A stretch of 11,469 nt of DNA from Chloroflexi bacterium 13_1_40CM_68_21 (lineage in GTDB: Bacteria; Chloroflexota; Limnocylindria; P2-11E). The stretch spans positions 1 through 11,469 of the forward strand of contig MNEO01000053.1 in the NCBI GenBank assembly GCA_001917735.1, in the 5' to 3' direction. The notes below the pieces were generated by a model. That model was not told the DNA's origin. It searched no databases and worked only from the letters and a program-made list of their open reading frames with translations. The translations under genes and the position numbers were made by a program. Below, piece by piece: positions 1 through 5,336 of this stretch; position 1 is the first letter of the stretch; each line of letters begins with the position of its first letter.

Positions 1-696
1 CTCGATCCGGATCGCTTCGGGCTCAGCTTCGACGTGGCGCTGCATCTCGGAACCGCGCTCGCGGTGCTCCTCTACTTCGCGCGGACCTGGATCGCGCTCG
101 CGGCGGACGTGCTCCGCGGCCGCTGGCGCATGCCCGCGCTGGTCGTGCTCGGCACGGCGCCGGCCGCGATCGCCGGGGTCGTCCTGCAGTCCGCCGTCGA
201 GCGTGAGCTACGCGGTCCGCTCGTGATCGTAGCCGGCTTGGTCGTAGGGTCGATCCTCTTCGTCGCTGCCGAGGCGATCGCGCGGCAGCGCCGGGCGATC
301 GGCGACCTGACGGTCGTCGACGCGCTGTTCATGGGCGCTGCTCAGGCGATCGCGCTCCTGCCCGGTATCTCGCGCTCGGGCATCACGATCTCCGCCGGTC
401 TTGGTCGCGAGCTGCGCCGAGAAGATGCGACGCGCTTCTCGTTCCTCCTCGCGACGCCGGTGATCCTGGGCGCCGGAGCAAAGACCCTGCTCGACACACG
501 CAAGGCTGCGGGGCTCCTTGCGGAGCCGGACGTGCTTGCGATCGGATTTGTCACATCGTTCCTCTTCGGGGTCGCCGCCGTTGCGTTCATGGTCCGCTTC
601 CTACGAGCGCACTCCCTGAACTGGTTCGTTGCGTACCGGCTCGTGCTCGCGGCCGTCATCGTCCTCGCGATCGCGGCGGGTCTGCTCGCCCCTTAG
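1..696 (+). CDS. uppP: Undecaprenyl-diphosphatase UppP/BacA (5' partial)
   Basis: Integral membrane phosphatase that recycles undecaprenyl diphosphate to the monophosphate carrier used for peptidoglycan and other envelope polymers. The open frame runs in from the left edge, so the N-terminus, including the (E/Q)xxxE motif region, lies outside the window; 231 residues are visible. What is seen: the family block FDVALHLGTALAV near residues 10-22, the hallmark PGISRSG at residues 121-127 (preceded by a Q-x-x-A-L-L stretch, as in the family), and several hydrophobic helices before and after it. The C-terminus ends in a hydrophobic helix, as is usual. A GTG at 34 is inside the conserved block and is not the true start. 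The stop codon (694-696) overlaps that of the convergent small membrane gene. Family identity is confident from the PGxSRSG motif. Confidence 0.93.
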   Translation, partial: LDPDRFGLSFDVALHLGTALAVLLYFARTWIALAADVLRGRWRMPALVVLGTAPAAIAGVVLQSAVERELRGPLVIVAGLVVGSILFVAAEAIARQRRAIGDLTVVDALFMGAAQAIALLPGISRSGITISAGLGRELRREDATRFSFLLATPVILGAGAKTLLDTRKAAGLLAEPDVLAIGFVTSFLFGVAAVAFMVRFLRAHSLNWFVAYRLVLAAVIVLAIAAGLLAP

Positions 697-899
697 GCCA
701 CGTCCGGGCCGCCGCGGCCGCCGAACATCACCATGATCCCGGCGATGACGAACAGCAGGCCGAAGATCGCACCGATCGCCGAGATCCCGTTCGGCGAAGC
801 CGCGTCGTTGCCGTAGAGAACGACTGGCGGCCAGATCAGGCAGAACGCGGTGAGTAGGCCGACGCCCGCGGCGGCGAGCAGCAGACCAAGCCAGCGCAT
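693..899 (-). CDS. Small two-helix membrane protein, unknown function
   Basis: A 68-residue hydrophobic protein that I do not recognise. Residues 1-29 form one membrane segment (MRWLGLLLAAAGVGL...), a short polar loop with NDAASPNG follows, and residues 39-60 form a second segment ending in a glycine-rich tail (FGGRGGPDVA). The ATG at 899-897 was chosen because the hydrophobic segment begins right there; the open frame extends far upstream through the antisense of the SDR gene, with composition that is not membrane-like. No clear Shine-Dalgarno sequence is visible. It diverges from the SDR gene with only 21 bp between the starts and converges on uppP with stop codons overlapping by 2 nt, so it fits exactly into the available gap, which supports it as real. 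Resemblance to short DUF-type bacterial membrane proteins is only general. Confidence 0.6.
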   Translation of the reverse strand: MRWLGLLLAAAGVGLLTAFCLIWPPVVLYGNDAASPNGISAIGAIFGLLFVIAGIMVMFGGRGGPDVA

Positions 900-920
900 C
901 GCGCATGGCACGATAGCGCC

Positions 921-1724
921 ATGGATCTCGGTCTCACCGGAAAAATCGTCCTGGTCGCGGCGGCAAGCAGAGGTCTTGGCCGTGCGATCGCCGAGGAGTT
1001 CGCGCGCGAGAAGGCGAAGGTCGCGATGTGCAGCCGCGAGGAAGGCGCAATCAACGCGGCCGCGCGGGAGATCGAGCGAAAGACCGGTAACACAGACGTT
1101 CTCCCGATCGCCGCGGACGTCTCGACGAAAGAAGGCTGCGAATCCTTCATCCAACTCGCGCAGAGCAAGTTCGGCTCGATCGACATCCTCATCGTGAACG
1201 CTGGAGGACCCCCACCGGGCCGATTTGACGACCTCGACGACGCGGCGTGGCACAAGGCCCTCGACCTGACGCTCTTCTCGGCGGTCCGGCTCACGCGTCT
1301 CGTGCTGCCGCAGATGCGCAAGCAGGGGGGCGGGTCGATCGTGTATTCGACGTCGACAAGCGTCCGCCAGCCGACGCAGTACCTGAACCTCATCCTCTCG
1401 AACGCGATCCGTGCATCGGTGCACGGGATGCTGAAGACTCTCTCGTCCGATCTCGCCAAGGACGGGATCCGCGTGAACGCGGTGCAGCCAGGCCGCATCG
1501 CGACCGACCGCCTGATCCAGCTCGATACTGACACCGCGCGCCGCCAGAACACGACGCCGGACGAGATCCGCAAACGATACGAGTCGTCGGTGATCCCGAT
1601 GGGCCGGTACGGCAAACCGGAGGAATATGCCGCGGCCGTCGTCTTCATCGCTTCGCCTAAGGCCTCGTACCTCACCGGGGTCTCGCTTCAGGTCGACGGC
1701 GGCATGCTCATGAGCATGTTCTGA
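921..1724 (+). CDS. SDR-family protein with substituted active site (FabG-like)
   Basis: A 267-residue Rossmann-fold protein of the short-chain dehydrogenase/reductase superfamily. Seen: a glycine-rich loop AAASRGLG (residues 13-20) in place of the usual TGxxxGxG, NAGG at 93-96, Ser143 in the expected catalytic Ser region, the downstream VNAVQPGRIATDR block (185-197), and the typical C-terminal YLTGVSLQVDGG (250-261). Where classical SDRs have YxxxK, this protein has SNAIR (160-164), so the catalytic Tyr and Lys are replaced by Ser and Arg. A subgroup of beta-ketoacyl-reductase-like SDRs with an LSNAxR signature is known; its reaction is unclear, so FabG activity should not be assumed. ATG at 921 fits the family N-terminus; no Shine-Dalgarno is visible. 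Its stop overlaps the next start (TGATG), and it heads the operon-like run. Confidence 0.9.
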   Translation: MDLGLTGKIVLVAAASRGLGRAIAEEFAREKAKVAMCSREEGAINAAAREIERKTGNTDVLPIAADVSTKEGCESFIQLAQSKFGSIDILIVNAGGPPPGRFDDLDDAAWHKALDLTLFSAVRLTRLVLPQMRKQGGGSIVYSTSTSVRQPTQYLNLILSNAIRASVHGMLKTLSSDLAKDGIRVNAVQPGRIATDRLIQLDTDTARRQNTTPDEIRKRYESSVIPMGRYGKPEEYAAAVVFIASPKASYLTGVSLQVDGGMLMSMF

Positions 1725-2155
1725 TGATTGTCGGCGCCTTCACCGTGATCTTCGATCGCGAGCGGCAGGTGCTGCTCTGCCACCGCCGAGACTTCGATGT
1801 GTGGAACCTGCCCGGTGGCGGGGTGGAAGACAACGAGGCGCCGTGGGATGCCGCCGTGCGAGAGGCTCGTGAAGAGGTCGGCGTCGGCATCGAAATCGTC
1901 CGGTTGACCGGCCTCTACTGGAAGCCGGAGTCAAGCGATCTGGTCTTCAACTTCGAGGGCAGAATCATCGACGGTGTCCCCACGACAAGCGACGAGGCCG
2001 ATCAGGTCGGCTATTTCCCCACCGACGCGCTTCCCCCCAACACGGCGCCCCTTCAGGTCGAGCGCGTCCGCGATGCGCTCCAGGCCAAGGTGGTGTTTCG
2101 CGCGCAGACCGGTCCCGGCGTCCGCGATCTCTTCGGCTCGACGGCCCACGAGTGA
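1724..2155 (+). CDS. Nudix hydrolase
   Basis: A 143-residue single-domain Nudix hydrolase, a family that hydrolyses a nucleoside diphosphate linked to another moiety using divalent metal. The complete Nudix box Gx5Ex7REx2EExGx is present at residues 32-54, with the metal-binding core R46-E47-x-x-E50-E51. The preceding WNLPGGG (27-33) is the usual lead-in. The ATG at 1724 shares its A with the TGA stop of the SDR gene, and the stop (2153-2155) overlaps the GTG start of the nicotinate phosphoribosyltransferase gene by four bases, so the three genes are probably translationally coupled. Known: Nudix enzymes next to NAD-salvage genes are often ADP-ribose pyrophosphatases or related regulators. 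Inference: a role in NAD metabolism is plausible, but the substrate cannot be read from the sequence. There is no fused DNA-binding domain, so an NrtR-type regulator is unlikely. Confidence 0.92.
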   Translation: MIVGAFTVIFDRERQVLLCHRRDFDVWNLPGGGVEDNEAPWDAAVREAREEVGVGIEIVRLTGLYWKPESSDLVFNFEGRIIDGVPTTSDEADQVGYFPTDALPPNTAPLQVERVRDALQAKVVFRAQTGPGVRDLFGSTAHE

Positions 2156-3498
2156 TCGTCACCGAGCGCCTGAAGCCGGAGGTCTTCCGCCTGCCCATCG
2201 AGAAGATCCGCGCGGGTTACAAGAGCGACATCTACTTCGCGCGGACGAAGCTCATCCTCGAGCGCGACGGCCGGCGCGAGCGCGTCACGATGCAAGTGTT
2301 CCAAAAGCGTCCCGATGCGGTGGTCGTGGGAACGGACATGACCCTCGCGATCCTGCACGTCGGCGCGGGCCGGTACCACGATCGCGCGAAGTCCGAAGCG
2401 CTCTTCGAGCGGTATCTCGCGGCCGAGCGCCGCCTGTATGCGGCATGGCTCGAGCTACCTGCGCTCGATTGGACCGCGTACGAGCCCGTCGCGCGCGAGG
2501 TCTTCGAGATCTCGCGCGAGCTGGCGGCGCTCTGGGAGCCGGCCTGGCGCGAGCTTTCCGTCGCCTCGCTCCACGACGGTGAGACCGCGGCGCCCTACGA
2601 GCCCGTCATGCACATCGAAGGCGACTACGCGGCGTTCGCGCATCTCGAGACGCTTTACCTGGGCGCGCTCTCCGAAGGCACGCGCGTCGCTACGAACACA
2701 CGCGACGTGGTGGCCGCGGCAAACGGCAAGCCCGTGATCATGTTCGGCGCTCGACACCAGGTCCACGAGGCGCAGGCCGGCTCCGGCTACGCCGCGTATG
2801 TCGGTGGCGCCATCGGCGTCTCGACCGACGAGCAGGGCGAGTGGTGGGGCTCGACCGGACTCGGCACCGTTCCGCACGCGCTCATCGCGGCGTACGGCGG
2901 CGACACGACGGTAGCCACGCTCAAGTTCGACGAGTACATCAACCGCGCCCCGGACGCGATAGGCCACCTCACGGCGAAGGGGACGCCCGAAGGGCACGTG
3001 AACGTCACGAGCCTCGTCGACTTCCAGAACGACGTCGTGAACACCTCGCTGGGCGTCGCACACGCTCTGGGCGCGCGCCTTTGGGGCGTGCGCGTCGACA
3101 CGAGCGAGTCGCTCGTCGACCGCGCGATCCTCCGCGAGCTCGAGGAGAAAGAAGGCGTCGCGGTCGGACAGCTGCGCGGGGTCACGCCGCGTCTTGTGGA
3201 GCTGCTGCGCGAAGCGCTCGACCGGAACGGATACCGTCACGTCCGCATCGTCGCGTCGGGCGGCTTCGACGCCGACAAGATCCGGCGCTTCGAGGAGCTC
3301 CGCGTGCCGGTCGACGTCTACGGTGTCGGCTCGGCGCTCGTCCACGGATCGGGCTTCGATCACACGGCGGACATCGTTCGGGTGGAAGGGCGTCCCCTCG
3401 CGAAGACCGGCCGCTCCTACATCGAGAGCGAGCGGCTGCACCAGGTGGCCTGGAGGTCCCTCGTCGGCGAGAAGGATTGGGTGCGCTCCAGCTCCTGA
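2152..3498 (+). CDS. pncB: Nicotinate phosphoribosyltransferase
   Basis: Cytosolic NAD-salvage enzyme converting nicotinate and phosphoribosyl pyrophosphate to nicotinate mononucleotide. The 448-residue protein shows the family blocks in order: an N-terminal YKSDIYFART region (23-32), GARHQVHEAQ (199-208), GLGTVPHALIA (236-246) with the conserved His, VRVDTSE (313-319), IVASGGFDADKI (366-377) for phosphate binding, and VDVYGVGSAL (387-396). This pattern resembles the archaeal/Chloroflexota-type NAPRTases rather than the E. coli PncB type. The related nicotinamide enzyme is an alternative, but the motifs favour nicotinate. The GTG start at 2152 forms GTGA with the Nudix stop; no better start is nearby. 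Its 3' end encloses the probable start of the TauE gene. The adjacent Nudix gene supports a pyridine-nucleotide role. Confidence 0.93.
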   Translation: MIVTERLKPEVFRLPIEKIRAGYKSDIYFARTKLILERDGRRERVTMQVFQKRPDAVVVGTDMTLAILHVGAGRYHDRAKSEALFERYLAAERRLYAAWLELPALDWTAYEPVAREVFEISRELAALWEPAWRELSVASLHDGETAAPYEPVMHIEGDYAAFAHLETLYLGALSEGTRVATNTRDVVAAANGKPVIMFGARHQVHEAQAGSGYAAYVGGAIGVSTDEQGEWWGSTGLGTVPHALIAAYGGDTTVATLKFDEYINRAPDAIGHLTAKGTPEGHVNVTSLVDFQNDVVNTSLGVAHALGARLWGVRVDTSESLVDRAILRELEEKEGVAVGQLRGVTPRLVELLREALDRNGYRHVRIVASGGFDADKIRRFEELRVPVDVYGVGSALVHGSGFDHTADIVRVEGRPLAKTGRSYIESERLHQVAWRSLVGEKDWVRSSS

Positions 3499-4217
3499 CC
3501 CTGGTCGCCGGCCTTACGATCGCCGGTCTTGCGAAAGGCGCGACGGCCATGGGCCTTCCGCTTATCGCCACACCGATCCTGGCGTCGGTGTTCGGGCCCA
3601 AGCAGGCGGTGGTCATCATCACCATCCCGATCTTCGTCGCGAACACGCTCCTGTTGCTCCAGTCCTGGCGTGTGTTCGGATACCTCCGCTCACTCGTGCC
3701 GCTCATCGTCGCGAACGCGGCCGGCACCGCTCTCGGGGCGCTGCTGCTCGCCGGCCTCGATCAGCGGACGTTCGCGATCCTCATCACGCTGATGGTCGTG
3801 CTGTTCCTCGCCCGCGGCGACCGTCTCGTCGGTGATCCAGGGGCGACCCGCGCGCGGATGCTTACTCCGGCCGTCGGTTTCGTCGGTGGCGTCATGCAGG
3901 GAACGACATCGATCTCGAGCCCGGTGATCGGCTCGTTCTTCCACGCGCTGCGTCTGCCGCCGCGGGAGTACGTCATCACTCTCGCCTCGGTCTTTCAGCT
4001 CTCGTCGATCGTGCAGCTCATCTCGTACGCCGCGCTCGGGCTCTTCACGCCCGATCTCTTCACGCTCGGTGTCATCGCATGCATCCCGATGCTGCTGGCG
4101 CTCATGGCTGGGATCGCGATCCGCGGCCGGCTCGACCAGCGGCGCTTCAGGCAGATCATCGTCCTGCTGCTCGTCACGAGCGTCGCGAACCTCCTCTGGC
4201 GGACGTTCGTGACCTAG
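3477..4217 (+). CDS. Sulfite exporter TauE/SafE family permease
   Basis: An integral membrane protein of about 246 residues, the usual size for the TauE/SafE (DUF81) family, whose members are linked to export or uptake of sulfite, sulfoacetate and related anions. Seven to eight hydrophobic segments are visible. The internal duplication of the family can be seen as two matching blocks: AKGATAMGLPLIATP (19-33) and GGVMQGTTSISSPVI (137-151). The start is uncertain. The frame is open far upstream, but that region is antisense-like, arginine-rich shadow of pncB. TTG at 3477, directly preceded by AGAAGGA, puts the first membrane helix at the N-terminus and gives a 22-bp overlap with pncB; CTG at 3495 is the alternative. 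The substrate is not determined, but a DsrE-type protein just downstream favours sulfur (or selenium) oxyanion handling. Confidence 0.85.
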   Translation: MGALQLLTLVAGLTIAGLAKGATAMGLPLIATPILASVFGPKQAVVIITIPIFVANTLLLLQSWRVFGYLRSLVPLIVANAAGTALGALLLAGLDQRTFAILITLMVVLFLARGDRLVGDPGATRARMLTPAVGFVGGVMQGTTSISSPVIGSFFHALRLPPREYVITLASVFQLSSIVQLISYAALGLFTPDLFTLGVIACIPMLLALMAGIAIRGRLDQRRFRQIIVLLLVTSVANLLWRTFVT

Positions 4218-4220
4218 CAT
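4215..4220 (+). promoter_or_regulatory. Possible -10 element upstream of the DsrE gene
   Basis: TAGCAT fits the TAnnnT -10 pattern and lies in the sequence GACCTAGCAT, which occurs again upstream of the MBL gene (4648-4657). It overlaps the TAG stop of the TauE gene and precedes the DsrE start by 20 nt, leaving room for a short leader with a ribosome binding site. No convincing -35 box is seen, so this is a weak call. Confidence 0.25.
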
Positions 4221-4228
4221 CCCCGAGC

Positions 4229-4233
4229 GGAGG
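4229..4233 (+). promoter_or_regulatory. Ribosome binding site of the DsrE gene
   Basis: GGAGG with 7 nt of spacing to the ATG at 4241. This is one of the few clear Shine-Dalgarno sequences in the window, and it fixes the start of the DsrE-family gene. Confidence 0.75.
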
Positions 4234-4240
4234 TTCGGAA

Positions 4241-4600
4241 ATGCCACGGCTTCTGATCGTTACGAGCCAGGGACCGGAGAACGCGACCACCGCGAGCGTT
4301 CCGTTTCATATCGCCGCGAACGGCGCGGGCGCGTCGGGGGTCGAGTGCGGCATCGCGCTCGCCGGCGATGCCGTGGAGCTCATGAAACCCGACGTCCAGG
4401 CGCGCGTGAAGGGCATCGGGATCCCGCCGCTCGCGGACCTCGTCAAGAGCGCGACCGAGCGCGGCATCGCTTTCTACGTCTGAAAGGGCTGCGCCGAGGC
4501 CCGTGGGGTCTCACCGCAGATGACGCCGAAGGCGACGTTCATCACACCGCCCGATCTCGTGCGCCTGACGATGGAAGCGGAGCGCGTTCTGAGCTTCTAG
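4241..4600 (+). CDS. DsrE-family selenoprotein (UGA at 4481-4483 read as Sec81)
   Basis: A DsrE/DsrF-like protein, a family of small proteins handling sulfur through reactive cysteines. Read conventionally it stops at 4483 after 80 residues, just before the family's C-terminal redox motif. Reading UGA as selenocysteine gives 119 residues, the normal family length: the N-terminal strand MPRLLIVTSQGPE (1-13), the central GDAVELMKP (42-50), IGIPPLADLVKSATERGI (59-76), FYV-U81-KGC84AEARGV, and a C-terminal DLVRLTMEAERVLSF (105-119) with the ending typical of this family. Sec81 sits at the first Cys of the usual CxxC, making a UxxC redox pair with Cys84. Codons after the UGA keep high third-position GC (32 of 38 end in G or C), and a SECIS-like hairpin follows the UGA. 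A pseudogene or a simple nonsense mutation is the alternative but fits poorly. A natural partner is the TauE permease 23 bp upstream. Confidence 0.85.
4489..4519 (+). promoter_or_regulatory. Predicted bacterial SECIS hairpin
   Basis: The RNA can fold as lower stem CTGCG (4489-4493) with CGCAG (4515-4519), a 2x2 internal loop CC/AC, upper stem GAGGCCC (4496-4502) with GGGTCTC (4506-4512) including one G-U pair, and apical loop GTG (4503-4505). The loop begins with G and its first base is the 20th nucleotide after the UGA. Both features agree with the general bacterial SECIS pattern (short apical loop with G in the first two positions, roughly 16-37 nt from UGA). It lies inside the coding sequence, as bacterial SECIS elements do, and would recruit SelB with Sec-tRNA. 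Confidence 0.75.
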
Positions 4601-4651
4601 CGCCAGCGGGCCCGCGTCGCCGGAATGACGTTCGGGGCGCAAGGGGCGACC

Positions 4652-4657
4652 TAGCAT
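4652..4657 (+). promoter_or_regulatory. Possible -10 element for a leaderless MBL transcript
   Basis: TAGCAT (TAnnnT pattern) ends 8 nt before the GTG at 4666, so transcription would begin at or next to the start codon. This would explain the lack of a Shine-Dalgarno sequence before this gene. The decamer GACCTAGCAT is the same as at 4211-4220. The 65-bp gap 4601-4665 also contains the perfect palindrome GCGGGCCCGC (4606-4615). No clear -35 box is seen. Confidence 0.3.
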
Positions 4658-4665
4658 TTGCTCCA

Positions 4666-5325
4666 GTGGAAGTGCTACCCAACGTCCATGCGATCAAGCT
4701 CATCGGCGCCCAGGCGTACCTGCTCGTCGACGGCGACGAGATCACCCTCGTCGACGCCGGACACGCCGGCTCGGCGCGCATGCTCCGCGGCTATCTCGCC
4801 CGGATCGGCCGCTCGATGGAGCACATCACGCGCATTGTCTGCACGCATGGCCACCCCGACCACATCGGCGGGGTTCACGAGATCGCGGCGCTCTCCGGCG
4901 CGAGCGTGCTCCTGCATCCGGCGGACAGCGCGCGCCTCCGCATCCGGTTCCGCGAAGTGATCGCGAACTTCTCGCCCGGTCCGATCGTCGCGCTCCTGAC
5001 ACGCGCGCCGGCGCACGCCGCACCGGTGGTGGAGGGCGACGAGCTCCCTGTCCTCGGCGGCCTCCGCGTCCTGCATACCCCCGGGCATACACCCGGGAGC
5101 ATCTGTCTTTACTCGCCGGAGGGGCGATTTGTGATCGTGGGCGACCTGCTTCAGCGGGTGAAGGGAAAGGTCACGCTCCCGAACTACTTCTTCACCGACA
5201 ACATGGCCCAGGCCCGGGAGTCCATCGGGAGGCTCGCCGAACTTGACGTGGAGACCATCCTGTTCTCGCATTACGCCCCGTACCGGGAGAGGGCCCGGGA
5301 GACGCTGCGGGCGCTCGTGAGCTGA
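4666..5325 (+). CDS. MBL-fold metallo-hydrolase (glyoxalase II-like)
   Basis: A 219-residue metallo-beta-lactamase-fold hydrolase with a full set of dinuclear metal ligands: HGHPDH (61-66, giving H61, H63, D65, H66), H141 in TPGHTPGS (138-145), D160 in IVGD, and H202 in SHYAPY. This arrangement is that of the glyoxalase II/thioesterase-like branch. The length matches a single-domain member. The start is GTG at 4666 (GTG at 4672 is possible); the open frame upstream is out-of-frame read of the selenoprotein tail and lacks family similarity. It lies between the DsrE selenoprotein and the AMP-ligase fusion, 11 bp before the latter, so either sulfur or acyl-thioester chemistry could be its context. 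Substrate unknown; glutathione- or persulfide-related and acyl-thioester substrates are both possible. Confidence 0.9.
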   Translation: MEVLPNVHAIKLIGAQAYLLVDGDEITLVDAGHAGSARMLRGYLARIGRSMEHITRIVCTHGHPDHIGGVHEIAALSGASVLLHPADSARLRIRFREVIANFSPGPIVALLTRAPAHAAPVVEGDELPVLGGLRVLHTPGHTPGSICLYSPEGRFVIVGDLLQRVKGKVTLPNYFFTDNMAQARESIGRLAELDVETILFSHYAPYRERARETLRALVS

Positions 5326-5330
5326 GGGGG
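5324..5330 (+). promoter_or_regulatory. Ribosome binding site of the AMP-ligase fusion gene
   Basis: GAGGGGG overlaps the TGA stop of the MBL gene and lies 6 nt before the GTG at 5337. It supports that start and suggests coupled translation with the MBL gene. Confidence 0.6.
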
Positions 5331-5336
5331 AAAAGG

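Noticed and set aside
2455..3441. 328-codon open frame on the minus strand opposite pncB
   Set aside because: Antisense shadow with skewed Arg/Asp/Val content and no recognised motif; pncB motifs cover the plus strand.
2841..3476. Upstream open frame attached to the TauE permease
   Set aside because: It is an arginine-rich out-of-frame reading of pncB with no membrane segments.
4241..4483. Conventional 80-residue DsrE ORF ending at the UGA
   Set aside because: It cuts the protein just before the family redox motif, whereas readthrough gives the full-length C-terminus with coding-like codon use and a SECIS-like hairpin, so the longer selenoprotein was annotated.
4606..4615. GCGGGCCCGC palindrome after the selenoprotein stop
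   Set aside because: A perfect palindrome with no loop and no T-tract; it is not a convincing terminator and such sequences are frequent in GC-rich DNA.
4345..4665. Upstream open frame attached to the MBL hydrolase
   Set aside because: This is the selenoprotein gene read out of frame: arginine-rich, with no MBL similarity before residue V of the GTG at 4666.
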